From NCBI GenBank assembly GCA_913778505.1, contig CAJYWD010000001.1, positions 62,001 to 126,000 on the forward strand: DNA of 64,000 nt, written 5' to 3'. The DNA is from an uncultured Chryseobacterium sp. (GTDB lineage: Bacteria; Bacteroidota; Bacteroidia; Flavobacteriales; Weeksellaceae). The notes under the pieces are model-generated. The model had not been told where the DNA came from, searched no databases, and saw only the letters and a program-made list of their open reading frames with translations. A program made the position numbers and the translations under genes. Positions 16,696 through 26,256 of the stretch are shown here, one piece after another (position 1 is the stretch's first letter; each line of letters opens with the position of its first letter).

Positions 16696-17340
16696 TTACT
16701 GAACGCTGACTTCACCTACATAGGTTGAGATGGAAACCCGGATCATGTCCTGCGCCCTGAAGGCAATCCACACCCGCAGTTTCTTGCCCTGGAGGTTGGG
16801 CGGCACGGTGACGATGACCGAGGTATCTGCCCGCTGGGCGAGATTCTCCATAAAGATGGGAATCTGCTCATCCTCTGCCAGATACAGCAGCTGCAGCTCA
16901 TCGGCATCGCGCTCGGGGTCTCCTGCAGCATTGTTGTACCACTCCAGAGTGATCTGCCCGGCTGCCTGTGAAGACAGTCCCGTAGGCACTGCTGCCATCA
17001 GTCCACCCCGTGCAAACTGGATCTCCGAATAGACCGGCACGATCGTGTTCTTTGCATAATCCAGTTTATGGGCTCTGAGCAGGTTGGAGAACGCCTGGGT
17101 ATAGCAGGAATTCATCCCATTTTTGGTACCGAAATATAATGAAGCAAACTCTTTGTAGGGCAGGATAAAGTTGTAACATTGCTTCATCCGTTCCTGTATC
17201 AGGATCTGTTTGGGCGACGGCGCCGAAGTGCGTTTCTTCGGACGTGCTCTCAGGATCTCTGTTCCGGCCACGTTGGCCACTACTAATCTTCCGGTTCTAC
17301 CAGTGGAACCAGACAACAAGGAATCATTTAATTTTCCCAT
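16696..17340 (-). CDS. DUF6266 family protein
   Basis: The ATG at 17340 gives MGKLNDSLLSGSTGRTGRLV, the usual DUF6266 start; an upstream TTG frame is rejected. The 214-residue protein has a basic N-terminus with no signal peptide, a helical middle (NFILPYKEFASLYFGTKNGMNSCY) and a beta-rich C-terminal half. The family is common in Bacteroidota and uncharacterised. It has its own terminator and sits, with a nearby HTH gene and minisatellite repeats, as an interruption inside the capsule locus, so it may be unrelated to polysaccharide synthesis. Confidence 0.8.
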   Translation of the reverse strand: MGKLNDSLLSGSTGRTGRLVVANVAGTEILRARPKKRTSAPSPKQILIQERMKQCYNFILPYKEFASLYFGTKNGMNSCYTQAFSNLLRAHKLDYAKNTIVPVYSEIQFARGGLMAAVPTGLSSQAAGQITLEWYNNAAGDPERDADELQLLYLAEDEQIPIFMENLAQRADTSVIVTVPPNLQGKKLRVWIAFRAQDMIRVSISTYVGEVSVQ

Positions 17341-17419
17341 CTTATTTGGTTTTAAAATTAACAACTCAAAGGTACCAAGGTATCTGGCGTGGATCAAGTA
17401 TGTTGCCGGTATTTGCCGA

Positions 17420-17700
17420 AATTTTCCGTTCTGGGCTGTGGTTGTATAGGGTTTCTATAGGCGTTCTATAGGGTTTCTATAGCTGTTGGATAGGGCTTGG
17501 GTAGGGTTTCTATAGGGCTTGGGTACAAGGTGCAAGGTGCAAGGTTCTGAAGGGTTGGAGGGTTGGAGGGTTGGAGATTCAAGGTGCAAGGTTTAAGATT
17601 CAAGGTTCAAGGTTTTGAAGGGTCGGAGCGTTTGAGGGTTCGAGGGTTCGAGGGTGTGAGAGGGTGGGAATTTACGTAGAATTTTGGCCGAGGGTCTAGA
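17420..17700. repeat. Minisatellite-like tandem repeats
   Basis: The gap 17341-17879 has no gene. It holds several runs of short imperfect tandem units: CTATAGGG-like units (about 17445-17520), CAAGGTG and TTCAAGG heptamers (17525-17620), and GGTTGGAG/GGGTTCGA octamer- and heptamer-like units (17555-17665). Similar units return at 18240-18325 and, inverted, near 36250-36350. There are no spacers, so this is not CRISPR. Confidence 0.75.
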
Positions 17701-17879
17701 GGGCGCATTTTGGTGATATTCGTTGGTTTGTGGGCAAGTCCATTTTAGATGGATTTATAATTAAATTAATATTAAACAGATATTTAATGTATTATTTTCT
17801 AACACTTATCATTTTTTGTGTTAAATATTTTGGAAGTGCGTTCTGGTTTTATTAACTTAGTTGTAATAAAAAACCAAAT

Positions 17880-18164
17880 ATGAAACCTTATTTTCAACTG
17901 ACTGAGGCGCAGATCTCCGCGTGGGTTTGTGACTTCGTGAAGGCTGTTGATCAGCTTGTTGCCACCCCTTACCTTGTTATTGACCGCAATACTCTGATTC
18001 CGGAAGAGCGTGTAGCCCAACTTCTGGGCGTGAGCGAACGCACCATGCGCAATTACCGCAACAAGAAGAAATTACATTTTGTCAAGCTCGAAGGGCAGAT
18101 CTTCTATATCCAGATGATCCTGTTCTTCGACCTTTTACAACTTTGTCTCAGCAGTAAACGCTGA
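17880..18164 (+). CDS. Helix-turn-helix DNA-binding protein, 94 aa
   Basis: The only plus-strand gene inside the capsule locus. An HTH is predicted at about residues 43-65 (IPEERVAQLLGVSERTMRNYRNKKKLHFV), followed by LEGQIFYIQ, the arrangement of excisionase/MerR-like single-domain HTH proteins. A hairpin terminator follows at 18196. It is flanked on both sides by related minisatellite repeats. It may be a regulator of surface-polysaccharide genes or a remnant of a mobile element; the sequence alone does not decide. Confidence 0.7.
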   Translation: MKPYFQLTEAQISAWVCDFVKAVDQLVATPYLVIDRNTLIPEERVAQLLGVSERTMRNYRNKKKLHFVKLEGQIFYIQMILFFDLLQLCLSSKR

Positions 18165-18195
18165 GTGCGGTACCATTTTTAGATGATTACAGCAG

Positions 18196-18228
18196 CAGCC
18201 GTTGAGGAATTAATTCAGCGGCTGTTTT
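18196..18228 (+). terminator. Terminator after the HTH gene
   Basis: CAGCCG (18196-18201) pairs with CGGCTG (18219-18224), followed by TTTT. Confidence 0.65.
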
Positions 18229-18239
18229 GGTGTGGGCTG

Positions 18240-18325
18240 CTGGGTGGTGGGTTTTATAGGTTGGAGGGTCGGAGGGTTGGAGAGTGTGAGAGTTTGAGGG
18301 TTGGAGGGTTGGAGGGTGTGGGAAT
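18240..18325. repeat. Second minisatellite block, related to the 17.4-17.7 kb block
   Basis: GGTTGGAGGG-type units recur, and the following unique-looking sequence (GGAATTTCCTCGAAATT then AAAGAGGGC) resembles the sequence after the first block (GGAATTTACGTAGAATTTTGG then TAGAGGGC near 17670-17705). The HTH gene is thus bracketed by imperfect direct copies. Confidence 0.6.
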
Positions 18326-18419
18326 TTCCTCGAAATTGTGGTACTGACCCTAAAGAGGGCATTGTGAGGAAATTAGTATGATGTTATGTTTCGTTAAAAG
18401 AGCGTTTTAGGGAAATTGT

Positions 18420-19322
18420 TTAGAGTTCGGTGCTGGCAGGTTTTTGTTTTGCTTTTTCGAGGGTATAGCGGTAAAGCAAGTAGCCAGCGGGTATAGCGAG
18501 CACCGTCATGAATTTTTTCGGAGATTCCCGGATAAAATTCTTGTTGTTTGACATGAAGCTGCTTGAAACGTAATGAATCACTTCCATCCACCGCCGCTTA
18601 TCCGACTTGACATACTGCATGTTATGCTTTCTCAGGAATGCAAAACCCCTGGGATTTTTAACATATTGGGTAAACATGTTATTAGAGGAACCCCCTTCCT
18701 GATAATCGACTATCACGAGCACTTCATTGAGAGTCGCCAACTTGTAATCCTGATCTGCCAGCAGGTATTTGTAGCTCAGACCGACGTACTTCTCCCCTTT
18801 GAAAATGGGATATGGCGGATATTGCTGCATCACTTCGGTTCTGTACACCAGTTTTTTATCTCCCCTGCCACCGGAAGCGTAGAAATCTTCCAGGGTTGTA
18901 AAGGCTGTCATAAATTTTGTTCCAATGGTTTTTCCGCTCATGTCCGCATCAAGACCCACCAGGCCGGAGAGGTTATTCTTGTCCTCTTCTGATAGGCTGT
19001 TCCATTTATTCAGGATCAGTTCTACCGCATTATCCGGCATGAAGTCATCGGAGTCTATGCAGGTATTCAGCAGGGTTGTGATATTGGCGTAGGCCGTGTT
19101 GTGCGCGCCGTGCATCCCTTGGTTTTCCTGATAAATATATTCTATATCGAGTTTATTTTCTTCCCGAAATTTCTGAACCACCGCAGATGTATTGTCCGAT
19201 GAACCATCGTCTATAATCATCCAGATAAAATCCTTGCATGTCTGGTTGACGAGGCTCTTGTAAAGGCGCGGCAGCAGGTGAGCCCTATTGTATGCCGGTG
19301 TGAAAACGGTTAACTTTTTCAT
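18420..19322 (-). CDS. Glycosyltransferase family 2
   Basis: The 300-residue GT-A protein begins LTVFTPAYNRAHLLPRLYKSL and has the nucleotide-binding DDGSSDNT motif near residue 38 and the metal-binding DSDD motif near residue 90 (CIDSDDFMP). It transfers a sugar from a nucleotide donor to the growing lipid-linked repeat unit at the inner membrane. The start overlaps the stop of the upstream GT4 gene by four bases. It is the first capsule gene after the repeat-rich interruption. Sugar specificity unknown. Confidence 0.87.
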   Translation of the reverse strand: MKKLTVFTPAYNRAHLLPRLYKSLVNQTCKDFIWMIIDDGSSDNTSAVVQKFREENKLDIEYIYQENQGMHGAHNTAYANITTLLNTCIDSDDFMPDNAVELILNKWNSLSEEDKNNLSGLVGLDADMSGKTIGTKFMTAFTTLEDFYASGGRGDKKLVYRTEVMQQYPPYPIFKGEKYVGLSYKYLLADQDYKLATLNEVLVIVDYQEGGSSNNMFTQYVKNPRGFAFLRKHNMQYVKSDKRRWMEVIHYVSSSFMSNNKNFIRESPKKFMTVLAIPAGYLLYRYTLEKAKQKPASTEL

Positions 19323-20416
19323 TGTAACTGATTATACAGATCGATATGTCTGCTGATTAATTTTTCTATTCCAAATTCCCTGGCTCTTTGATAACATTTC
19401 TCTCTGACTTCTGCTGAATATTCCGGGTCAGCTATTAATCTGCTGAGGATTGCTGCCAATTGTTCTGAATTCCCCTGAGTAAACAGTACGCCTGCCTCTA
19501 CGACCACGTCGTGCAAACCCGGTACATCACTGGCCACAAAAGGTCTTCCCGAAGCCATCCCTTCCACAGAAGCCAATGATAACCCTTCATAGTGAGACGA
19601 CAATACTACGGCATCGCTGGCTTTCAGTAATTGAGGGATATCCATCCGCTGTCCCAGAAAAAATACGCGATGCTGCAAGCCTAATTTTTCTACGAGCTCT
19701 ACCAACAGGTTTTTCCTTTCGCCATCCCCCACCAGAACCAGCTTAAACTCCTCAGGCAAATGTGTCAAACTTTTAATCACAGTATCCTGATCCTTCTGTG
19801 GTCTGAACGCAGATACCTGAATAATGATCGTGTCACCGACTGAAATATCCTCATGGATATTTTTTCTGTCTGCCGCTGCAGCACTGTTATACTTTTCAAC
19901 ATCAATCCCATTAGGGATCAGCGCCAACTTCTCAGGCGATCCGAGGTAATCCAGGTAAATCTGTCTAATCTCTTCTGAAATGCAGACCAATTTGCTATAA
20001 TCTTTATAGAAGAGACGATCTACAATTTTCAGAAGCCTGCTAGAAATTCTATTATTGCTGGTGTTATGTTCTGTAAAAACTAATTTTGATGAGCGCGCAT
20101 TGAGCCTATTGGCTATGACTGCGAAGTACTGCGCAGGAAATAAATGGACATGCACTACGGAATAATTCTTCATGACTGACCGCATTTTCAGTATATGAAG
20201 AGGGTTATAAATATCCCTGACATTCTGTGACTCCGATAAGATATGCACCTTGCATACATTCATATCCATCAAGGTCTGCGTAAACTGATGGTTATTATTC
20301 CACAGCAATAAAACATCCATCTCAATACCCTCCTTGCGGTATAGCGGAATGGTGTCCAGTAAGAGTTTTTCTGCTCCGCCGGTGCCAAGGGAATTGATGA
20401 TCTGTAGTATCTTCAA
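19319..20416 (-). CDS. Glycosyltransferase family 4
   Basis: The 365-residue GT-B protein has the N-terminal KILQIINSLGTGGAEKLL, where GGAEK is the acceptor-side glycine loop, and the C-terminal donor motif SSHYEGLSLASVEGMASGRPFVASD. The best start is TTG at 20416, because no ATG lies upstream in frame and a later Met would remove the first Rossmann strand. Cytosolic, acting on lipid-linked oligosaccharide. The 149-base upstream gap contains no gene. Confidence 0.87.
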   Translation of the reverse strand: MKILQIINSLGTGGAEKLLLDTIPLYRKEGIEMDVLLLWNNNHQFTQTLMDMNVCKVHILSESQNVRDIYNPLHILKMRSVMKNYSVVHVHLFPAQYFAVIANRLNARSSKLVFTEHNTSNNRISSRLLKIVDRLFYKDYSKLVCISEEIRQIYLDYLGSPEKLALIPNGIDVEKYNSAAAADRKNIHEDISVGDTIIIQVSAFRPQKDQDTVIKSLTHLPEEFKLVLVGDGERKNLLVELVEKLGLQHRVFFLGQRMDIPQLLKASDAVVLSSHYEGLSLASVEGMASGRPFVASDVPGLHDVVVEAGVLFTQGNSEQLAAILSRLIADPEYSAEVREKCYQRAREFGIEKLISRHIDLYNQLQ

Positions 20417-20565
20417 AATATTTTGTTTTTAGGATGATATAAAAATTTTATGAGATGACCTTGTATTTTAATTGCCAACCAAATATTAACTACTTTTCAA
20501 GAAACCAAACGAATTGAATATGGAATACCCGAACTTAATTTTGCCATTTAAAATTCAACACTTTC

Positions 20566-21684
20566 CTAATGAGAACTCTGTAGTTTTTTGTAAACTTTCA
20601 ATGTATTTTCAGCCATTACTTTCTGTGTGAATTTTTTTGAAGCATATATCTTGGAAGTATTCCTCAAACTATACATCAATTCTTTGTTGTTTAAAATTTT
20701 TTCCAAAATTGAAGAAAGTTCAAAAGTGCTTTCATTCTCGAAAAGAAACCCATTATGACCATCTATGATTTGCTCGTGAGCCCCTTCGGTATTGCTGCGA
20801 ATAACCAAGCATCCTGATAACATTGCTTCCAGTGAAACCAAAGGAAAGCCTTCTAGTCTTGATGGTAAAACAAAAATGTCCATGATGTCATAAAAAGGCT
20901 TAGGATCCTGATATTGTAACCACCTAATCTGTTCCTTTACAGGACTATTATTAATAAGGGACTCAATCCAATTATTACTGCCACTCTTATATGAACCTAT
21001 CAGAACTAATTTGATTCTTTTTCTAATCTCAACTTCTAAGCTTTCTATTGCTGATAATAGAATATCATGACCTTTTCTTTTTTCAATACTAGCTACCAGT
21101 CCTATCACAATTTCATGTGGTTCTATATTTAACTTTAGCTTTAATGTTGATTTTTCATCAAGAGAAATAGGCGTTGAGAATCGATCATTAACACCATGAT
21201 AAACCAAATCGATTTCTTCTTCTTTATAATGAAATTTACTTACGCAATAGTCTTTGGTTTCTTTGCTTATTGCGATTACCCTGGTTGCATTTTTGTAAGC
21301 AAAAATATTTTCGAGATCGGGGACATGCATTGTGGACACAAACTTTTTTCCCACCATCCAAGGAATAAAACTAAGATAGGGTGATTCTGCGTGGATGGCA
21401 TCATACTTTTTAAACAGAAGTCTTAACAAAATCTTCGCTATGGCAGTTAATTTCAATAATTTTGACCATAACTTATTTCTACTTGAGAAATTTACATTAA
21501 CTACATTAACATTAGATTGAGCAAGTAATTGATGCTGAAACTCTAATTGGTGTGAAGAACTATAATAATCTCCAACAATTAAATCTACATGATGTCCGAG
21601 ATCAGCTAAAGCTAAACATAAATCGATCGTATTAGTGCTCATTCCTGTCTGATCGATTCTAGACAATAATATGGCTATTTTCAT
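20566..21684 (-). CDS. Glycosyltransferase family 4
   Basis: The ATG at 21684 (MKIAILLSRIDQTGM) is chosen; a longer frame upstream would overlap the EpsG-like gene extensively. The start overlaps that gene's stop by four bases. The 372-residue GT-B protein has VGLVASIEKRKGHDILL and the donor-site motif LPSRLEGFPLVSLEAMLSG. The gene is AT-rich compared with the ends of the locus, a common sign of exchange in capsule clusters. Confidence 0.86.
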   Translation of the reverse strand: MKIAILLSRIDQTGMSTNTIDLCLALADLGHHVDLIVGDYYSSSHQLEFQHQLLAQSNVNVVNVNFSSRNKLWSKLLKLTAIAKILLRLLFKKYDAIHAESPYLSFIPWMVGKKFVSTMHVPDLENIFAYKNATRVIAISKETKDYCVSKFHYKEEEIDLVYHGVNDRFSTPISLDEKSTLKLKLNIEPHEIVIGLVASIEKRKGHDILLSAIESLEVEIRKRIKLVLIGSYKSGSNNWIESLINNSPVKEQIRWLQYQDPKPFYDIMDIFVLPSRLEGFPLVSLEAMLSGCLVIRSNTEGAHEQIIDGHNGFLFENESTFELSSILEKILNNKELMYSLRNTSKIYASKKFTQKVMAENTLKVYKKLQSSH

Positions 21685-22775
21685 CCTTTTAAAAACATGA
21701 TGTAAGTGAATAAAAAATACACGAATATAATAGTGCCCAATATCCTGTACTGGTCTTTCCATATTTTGTACTTCAACATTGGATATGCTATTACAGCAGC
21801 CAGTAAAAACCATGACAGGTAGGCGAAACGATTACTGAAAGCAGCCCGAATCACCAAAATCCAAAATGCATTGGCTATCGCATAGATTCCAAGTAAATGA
21901 ATATAGAAATTATCTTTAATATTTTTTTTAAATATAAAATAATAGCCCGCAACAATTCCGGATGCACTGTAGAGTACAAAGTCCCATCGAAATCCGGTCT
22001 GGGAGAATTGCTGTAAAGCCTCTTCATTGTTAGTAAGGTATCCGCTTGTCCTGTCCTCAAAACCCAGACTGCTAAAAAACGATTCCCAGAAGCTTCCGGC
22101 AACCAATGACAAAGGAATACTTGCTAGCCATACATACAAATAGAGCTTCGGATTCTTCTGAAGTGCAGATACTGCAAAAGCAGCGATTGGAATGAGCAGC
22201 GAGCTGTGTATAAAGAAAGACAGTAAAAAGCACCCATACATCAGCAATTTCTGCGAGTTGTAGAAGCACAGCCCCAGAATAAATATGGACGTTGCCCAAC
22301 CATTTCTAATTCCATTGGTCCCAAAAGACCAAAATGAAAGAGAGGCTATGAACATAAACCATCCAAAAAACCAATACTTTCCAAAATATCTCCTGCTAAA
22401 CCAGTAGCATGGCAGAATGTACAGAACATCGATCAGAAGAAAAAAGGTCTGCGGTGACATAACCCGCGAGCAGGCCATCATGAAATAGTTGAAGACGTAA
22501 TCTTTTTCTACGGTTATGTTCTTGCCTTCCTGAAGACTTTTGTAGTAAGAATTATATGTTCCCATATCGCCGAAAAACCTGCCACTTACCGGTCTTAATC
22601 CTATGTACAATGTGTAGATGATTAACAATACAGCTCCAAGTATACGAAAAAATAATACACTGCTTTGATCCTCCATATTGTAAGTCACAGCATGTACTAA
22701 AATTAAAAGTGCTATAAAAAACAGTACATGGTACTGAACAGCAGTATAAAATTCTAAAGGTATAAAATCAAACAT
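21681..22775 (-). CDS. EpsG-like membrane protein, candidate repeat-unit polymerase
   Basis: The 364-residue protein is almost entirely membrane segments (about ten), with a conserved-looking region GLRPVSGRFFGDMGTYNSYYK near residues 62-82 and RNGWATSIFILGLCFY near 155. This matches EpsG family proteins, which take the Wzy polymerase position in many loci. No other Wzy candidate is present, so it is the likely polymerase joining repeat units on the periplasmic face. Role is inferred from family and context. Confidence 0.82.
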   Translation of the reverse strand: MFDFIPLEFYTAVQYHVLFFIALLILVHAVTYNMEDQSSVLFFRILGAVLLIIYTLYIGLRPVSGRFFGDMGTYNSYYKSLQEGKNITVEKDYVFNYFMMACSRVMSPQTFFLLIDVLYILPCYWFSRRYFGKYWFFGWFMFIASLSFWSFGTNGIRNGWATSIFILGLCFYNSQKLLMYGCFLLSFFIHSSLLIPIAAFAVSALQKNPKLYLYVWLASIPLSLVAGSFWESFFSSLGFEDRTSGYLTNNEEALQQFSQTGFRWDFVLYSASGIVAGYYFIFKKNIKDNFYIHLLGIYAIANAFWILVIRAAFSNRFAYLSWFLLAAVIAYPMLKYKIWKDQYRILGTIIFVYFLFTYIMFLKG

Positions 22776-22780
22776 ATCTG

Positions 22781-23983
22781 CTAAAGCAACTTTATTATTT
22801 TATCGACCTCCTGCTCATTGCCGTAATCTGAATTCAGGCAGTGTTCTGTCAGTCTTTCCCGGAGTGTTCTGTCCTGAATCAGCTGTCTAATTCCCTCCGC
22901 GCAAGCCTGATTATCCAGACCTACGATGATCCCATCAACGCCATCTGTGAGTTGGCTTTTGGAAGTCGGAAAGTCGGTGATGATGACCGGCTTACCTAAA
23001 ATCTGCGCTTCTCGGACGGCTACTGCCTTCCCTTCGTAGCGGGATGGCTGTGCGTATATATCGCAGGCTTGCATGTAAGGGTATGGATTTTCTTTTTTTC
23101 CCAAGATCACCACTTCATGGCTAACATTATTTTCTTCGATCCTGTTAAGAACCAGCTGCTCGTCTCCTCCATAACCGATCAGAAACCACCTGACTTTGCA
23201 GCCGGATTCTTTCAGTAATCTGACAATCTCCGGTACATTATGGAAATTTTTGGCATCTGTAAATCTTCCTACCGAACAGATCGCCACTTCATCTGAGTTC
23301 CATGTAAAAATAGGATCTGCAACATGCTCCTGCGCCTGACCCCTAACGAATGCCGGCGATAAAATGTTTTCTATTACTGTCATTTTACTTTTCAGACCGG
23401 GAAATGTTTTGAGAAACGCATTTCCGGACTCGTCCGATATCGCCGCAATGTAGTCGTATTGATCCCACATTGCTGTTTCCACTTTCGAATCGACTTCAAA
23501 AAATGAGTAATCCGTATGGATCCAGGCGATGGTTTTCCTGGCTTTGAGTTTCTGAGGCACTATATAATGGGGCGTCAGGAAGCTGACCGCTAAGTCATAC
23601 ACCTTATCTGTGATTTTGGGAAGACATTTTGCGACCTCTCTCTGCAAATAGGTACTCATCACCAGATTATCCGGACCTACATTGTTTGCGGTACAGAACT
23701 TACGGGCTTTTCGTTTTGCCCGCCATTTGTGAAACAGCACATCCGGATAGCCCATTTTTAATACTTCTGCGGCAGGCCGCATCAGCGTACTATATTTATC
23801 AATCTGCGGCAGGATATTAACTTCTTCCGGAATCATGGGCATAAATTCACCATCATGGTAAAACAGGAAAAGATCTACCTCCACCCTACTATAATCCAGA
23901 CTGTTGAGCAGCCCCAGAAGACTCCGCTCTACGCCACCAATACGCAGGTTGTGTGATACAATGATTATTTTTTTCTTACTCAT
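22781..23983 (-). CDS. Glycosyltransferase family 4
   Basis: The 400-residue GT-B protein starts KKIIIVSHNLRIGGVERSLLGLL and has ICSVGRFTDAKNFHNVPEI and the donor motif QPSRYEGKAVAVREAQILGKPVIITD. The N-terminal GGVERSL loop is typical of sugar-1-P-acceptor GT4 enzymes in capsule loci. It starts four bases inside the upstream GT4 gene and ends five bases before the EpsG-like gene. Sugar specificity unknown. Confidence 0.87.
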   Translation of the reverse strand: MSKKKIIIVSHNLRIGGVERSLLGLLNSLDYSRVEVDLFLFYHDGEFMPMIPEEVNILPQIDKYSTLMRPAAEVLKMGYPDVLFHKWRAKRKARKFCTANNVGPDNLVMSTYLQREVAKCLPKITDKVYDLAVSFLTPHYIVPQKLKARKTIAWIHTDYSFFEVDSKVETAMWDQYDYIAAISDESGNAFLKTFPGLKSKMTVIENILSPAFVRGQAQEHVADPIFTWNSDEVAICSVGRFTDAKNFHNVPEIVRLLKESGCKVRWFLIGYGGDEQLVLNRIEENNVSHEVVILGKKENPYPYMQACDIYAQPSRYEGKAVAVREAQILGKPVIITDFPTSKSQLTDGVDGIIVGLDNQACAEGIRQLIQDRTLRERLTEHCLNSDYGNEQEVDKIIKLL

Positions 23984-25068
23984 GCTTCTGCTGTTATTTC
24001 CCTAAAGAGGTGATCCCACTCCGCTGCAATGGTATCGGGCAAATACCGGCTTACCGATTCTCTTGCCTTTCTGCCCATTGCTCTTCTTGTGATATCATCC
24101 TGCATTAAAGCCATTAATTTGTCTGCCAGATCACAAACATTTTCTTTCTCTGCCAGCAAACCGTCGACACCATCCGTAATGATATCTGACGGACCGTAAT
24201 CGCATTTAAAGCTGACACATGGCACTCCGCAGGCCATAGCTTCCGTGAGTACCATCCCAAACCCTTCGTATCTGGACGCCATAACATAGATGGCGCTGTC
24301 CAAATATTTTTCCTGAATGTTTTTTTCAGGCGGAAAGAACTCCACCCCTTCCGGTAGATGATGCGTATCCAGAATACTCAGATTTTCCTTTCCATACAGC
24401 TGAAGTTTCCAGTCCGGAAACTGCCGGTGTACAATGTCCCATGCCTTAACCAACAAATCCTGGCCTTTCTGATAGGCTATCTTTCCCACACAGATGACCG
24501 TCTTCTGCTCCAGTGAAGACGTTTGTGCCGGATAAAACGAGACCGGATTGGGAATGCTTAAAATATTAATCAAATTTGGCCATTCTTTTTTATTTCCCTC
24601 TGTCAGCACGACAAATTTATCAAAACTCTTTGCTTTCTGATCCATGATGTTCCAAACTATTGTAGTGCGGAGCTTTTTGATCCAACTGTCCGCGCTGTGA
24701 GCATCGATCAGCTTGGAGACATGTCTTTCGTAGATGATGCCTTTGCGGTGGTTCAGAATCTTCGGTACAAAAAAGGCCTTGAGTCCGTCGTCGCAAACGG
24801 ATATGATATCAGGCTTTAACTCTGCTACTGTCTGTTTGATACCATCCTTGTAAGACTTCCAATATTGCAGGGGATTACCCGAAACATTTATCGACAGCAT
24901 CTTGATGTTCGGACTGAATTCATAAAAGCAGTCCGTGTTGGCATTATTTAAAACCAAAATGGAAACCTCATAGCCAAAATCGTCGGCCAGCTTAGACGCC
25001 TTGATAGAGAGGACACGTTCGAGACCGCCTGCTCCGTTTATGCCGTTGGTAATATAGAGTAATTTCAT
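23980..25068 (-). CDS. Glycosyltransferase family 4
   Basis: The 362-residue GT-B protein starts MKLLYITNGINGAGGLERVL, has a linker ICVGKIAYQKGQDLLVKAW and the donor motif MASRYEGFGMVLTEAMACGVPCVSF. The region near CDYGPSDIITDGVDGLL is very like the GT4 at 28311, suggesting that the two arose by duplication or use similar donors. It overlaps the next gene by four bases. Confidence 0.87.
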   Translation of the reverse strand: MKLLYITNGINGAGGLERVLSIKASKLADDFGYEVSILVLNNANTDCFYEFSPNIKMLSINVSGNPLQYWKSYKDGIKQTVAELKPDIISVCDDGLKAFFVPKILNHRKGIIYERHVSKLIDAHSADSWIKKLRTTIVWNIMDQKAKSFDKFVVLTEGNKKEWPNLINILSIPNPVSFYPAQTSSLEQKTVICVGKIAYQKGQDLLVKAWDIVHRQFPDWKLQLYGKENLSILDTHHLPEGVEFFPPEKNIQEKYLDSAIYVMASRYEGFGMVLTEAMACGVPCVSFKCDYGPSDIITDGVDGLLAEKENVCDLADKLMALMQDDITRRAMGRKARESVSRYLPDTIAAEWDHLFREITAEA

Positions 25069-25137
25069 TTGATACTTTACGATGTTCCTAAATATATTGG
25101 ATTAAAAACCCTTTGACTGAATCTTCTTGCGCCATAA

Positions 25138-26214
25138 CTAATTTTTGATCAAATATCTTCTTAATTTTTGTCCGATTGGTTGTTCCACGTACCTGTAAAT
25201 CAAAATACCAAAAAAGAAAAACAATCCGATTAGTAAAATGCCAATCAACCAATTAAGATTTTTAAAATAAAAACTAAATTTATTTATAATAAGAACACCA
25301 ATATTCTCATGCAACAAATAAACTGAATACGTAGCTATGCCTAATTTTACAGCGTACCGACTTCCCAACAAAGAAATGTAAACTGGTCTATAAATAAATA
25401 TTAAAAAAAGTATATACATTATAACACAAAATAGCAGAATCTGCCATTCTGAGCCTTGTAATATAGTTTGAAGTGAAAATGCTACGGTAAAAATAATCAG
25501 ATTTTTTGATCTTTTGAATTTATACATTTCAAGTAACTGCATTCCTAAGAAAAACCACAATATGTGCTGAAATATATTAAACACTTCCAAACTGATTTTT
25601 ACATATTTAAAAGTTGCGACACCAATTAAAGTAGTAATACTTTGGTTATTGCTCGAAAAAATTAGATAACTGAAAATTGCCATGAAGACAGCAATAATAC
25701 CGAAATTTCTATTAACATTTTTTTTATCAAGAAAATATATCACTGCTACTAGTACGTAAAAACATACTTCCACCCAGAGCGACCAATAAGTTCCGTCTAT
25801 ATAGTTAAAATTGTGCCCGGTAATACTACTTGCTAAAGAAGTTGATAGAAAAGTATTAGAAAAAATCAAATTGCTAATCTTGGTCGACTCGATAAATAAA
25901 TTCTCATTATCAAAAATTGATATAATAACAAAAGTAAATATTGAACAAAAGACCATTGCAGGCCATAGTCTGACCCATCGCTTTTTTAAAAAATCAAGTA
26001 TCCCAATAGACTTTTGCAAGCTCAATGTTATAACAAAACCCGAGATTATGAAAAAGAATTTCACGCCTAAATAGCCGTGCTTAAATAAATTTAGATTTAA
26101 ACCATGATACGTTATAAATCCCTTTAAAGGATAATAACTATAGTAATGAAATGCTATAACCATAAGGCAAGCAAGTACTCTAAAACTATCTAAAATGCTT
26201 ATTCTATTCTCCAT
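25138..26214 (-). CDS. Acyltransferase 3 family membrane protein
   Basis: The 358-residue protein has about ten membrane segments. The family-typical N-terminus SILDSFRVLACLMVIAFHYY includes the conserved catalytic-type His in AFHYY, and GVKFFFIISGFVITLSL follows near residue 50. Family 3 acyltransferases move acetyl or other acyl groups from the cytoplasm to sugars, so it probably acylates the capsule repeat unit. Strongly AT-rich. Seventy bases separate it from the next gene. Confidence 0.88.
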   Translation of the reverse strand: MENRISILDSFRVLACLMVIAFHYYSYYPLKGFITYHGLNLNLFKHGYLGVKFFFIISGFVITLSLQKSIGILDFLKKRWVRLWPAMVFCSIFTFVIISIFDNENLFIESTKISNLIFSNTFLSTSLASSITGHNFNYIDGTYWSLWVEVCFYVLVAVIYFLDKKNVNRNFGIIAVFMAIFSYLIFSSNNQSITTLIGVATFKYVKISLEVFNIFQHILWFFLGMQLLEMYKFKRSKNLIIFTVAFSLQTILQGSEWQILLFCVIMYILFLIFIYRPVYISLLGSRYAVKLGIATYSVYLLHENIGVLIINKFSFYFKNLNWLIGILLIGLFFFFGILIYRYVEQPIGQKLRRYLIKN

Positions 26215-26256
26215 GTTCTAGATGCAATTTGCAATCATTAATCTTAAAAAATTTGA

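Noticed and set aside
17635-17660. GGGTTCGAGGGTTCGAG as a tRNA T-arm
   Set aside because: Part of a minisatellite; no acceptor stem or anticodon arm around it.
17420-17700. Tandem repeats as a CRISPR array
   Set aside because: Units are 7-10 bases, directly adjacent and variable, with no unique spacers.
17918-17926. Target site of the proposed guide
   Set aside because: Only nine matching bases inside a coding sequence; chance level.
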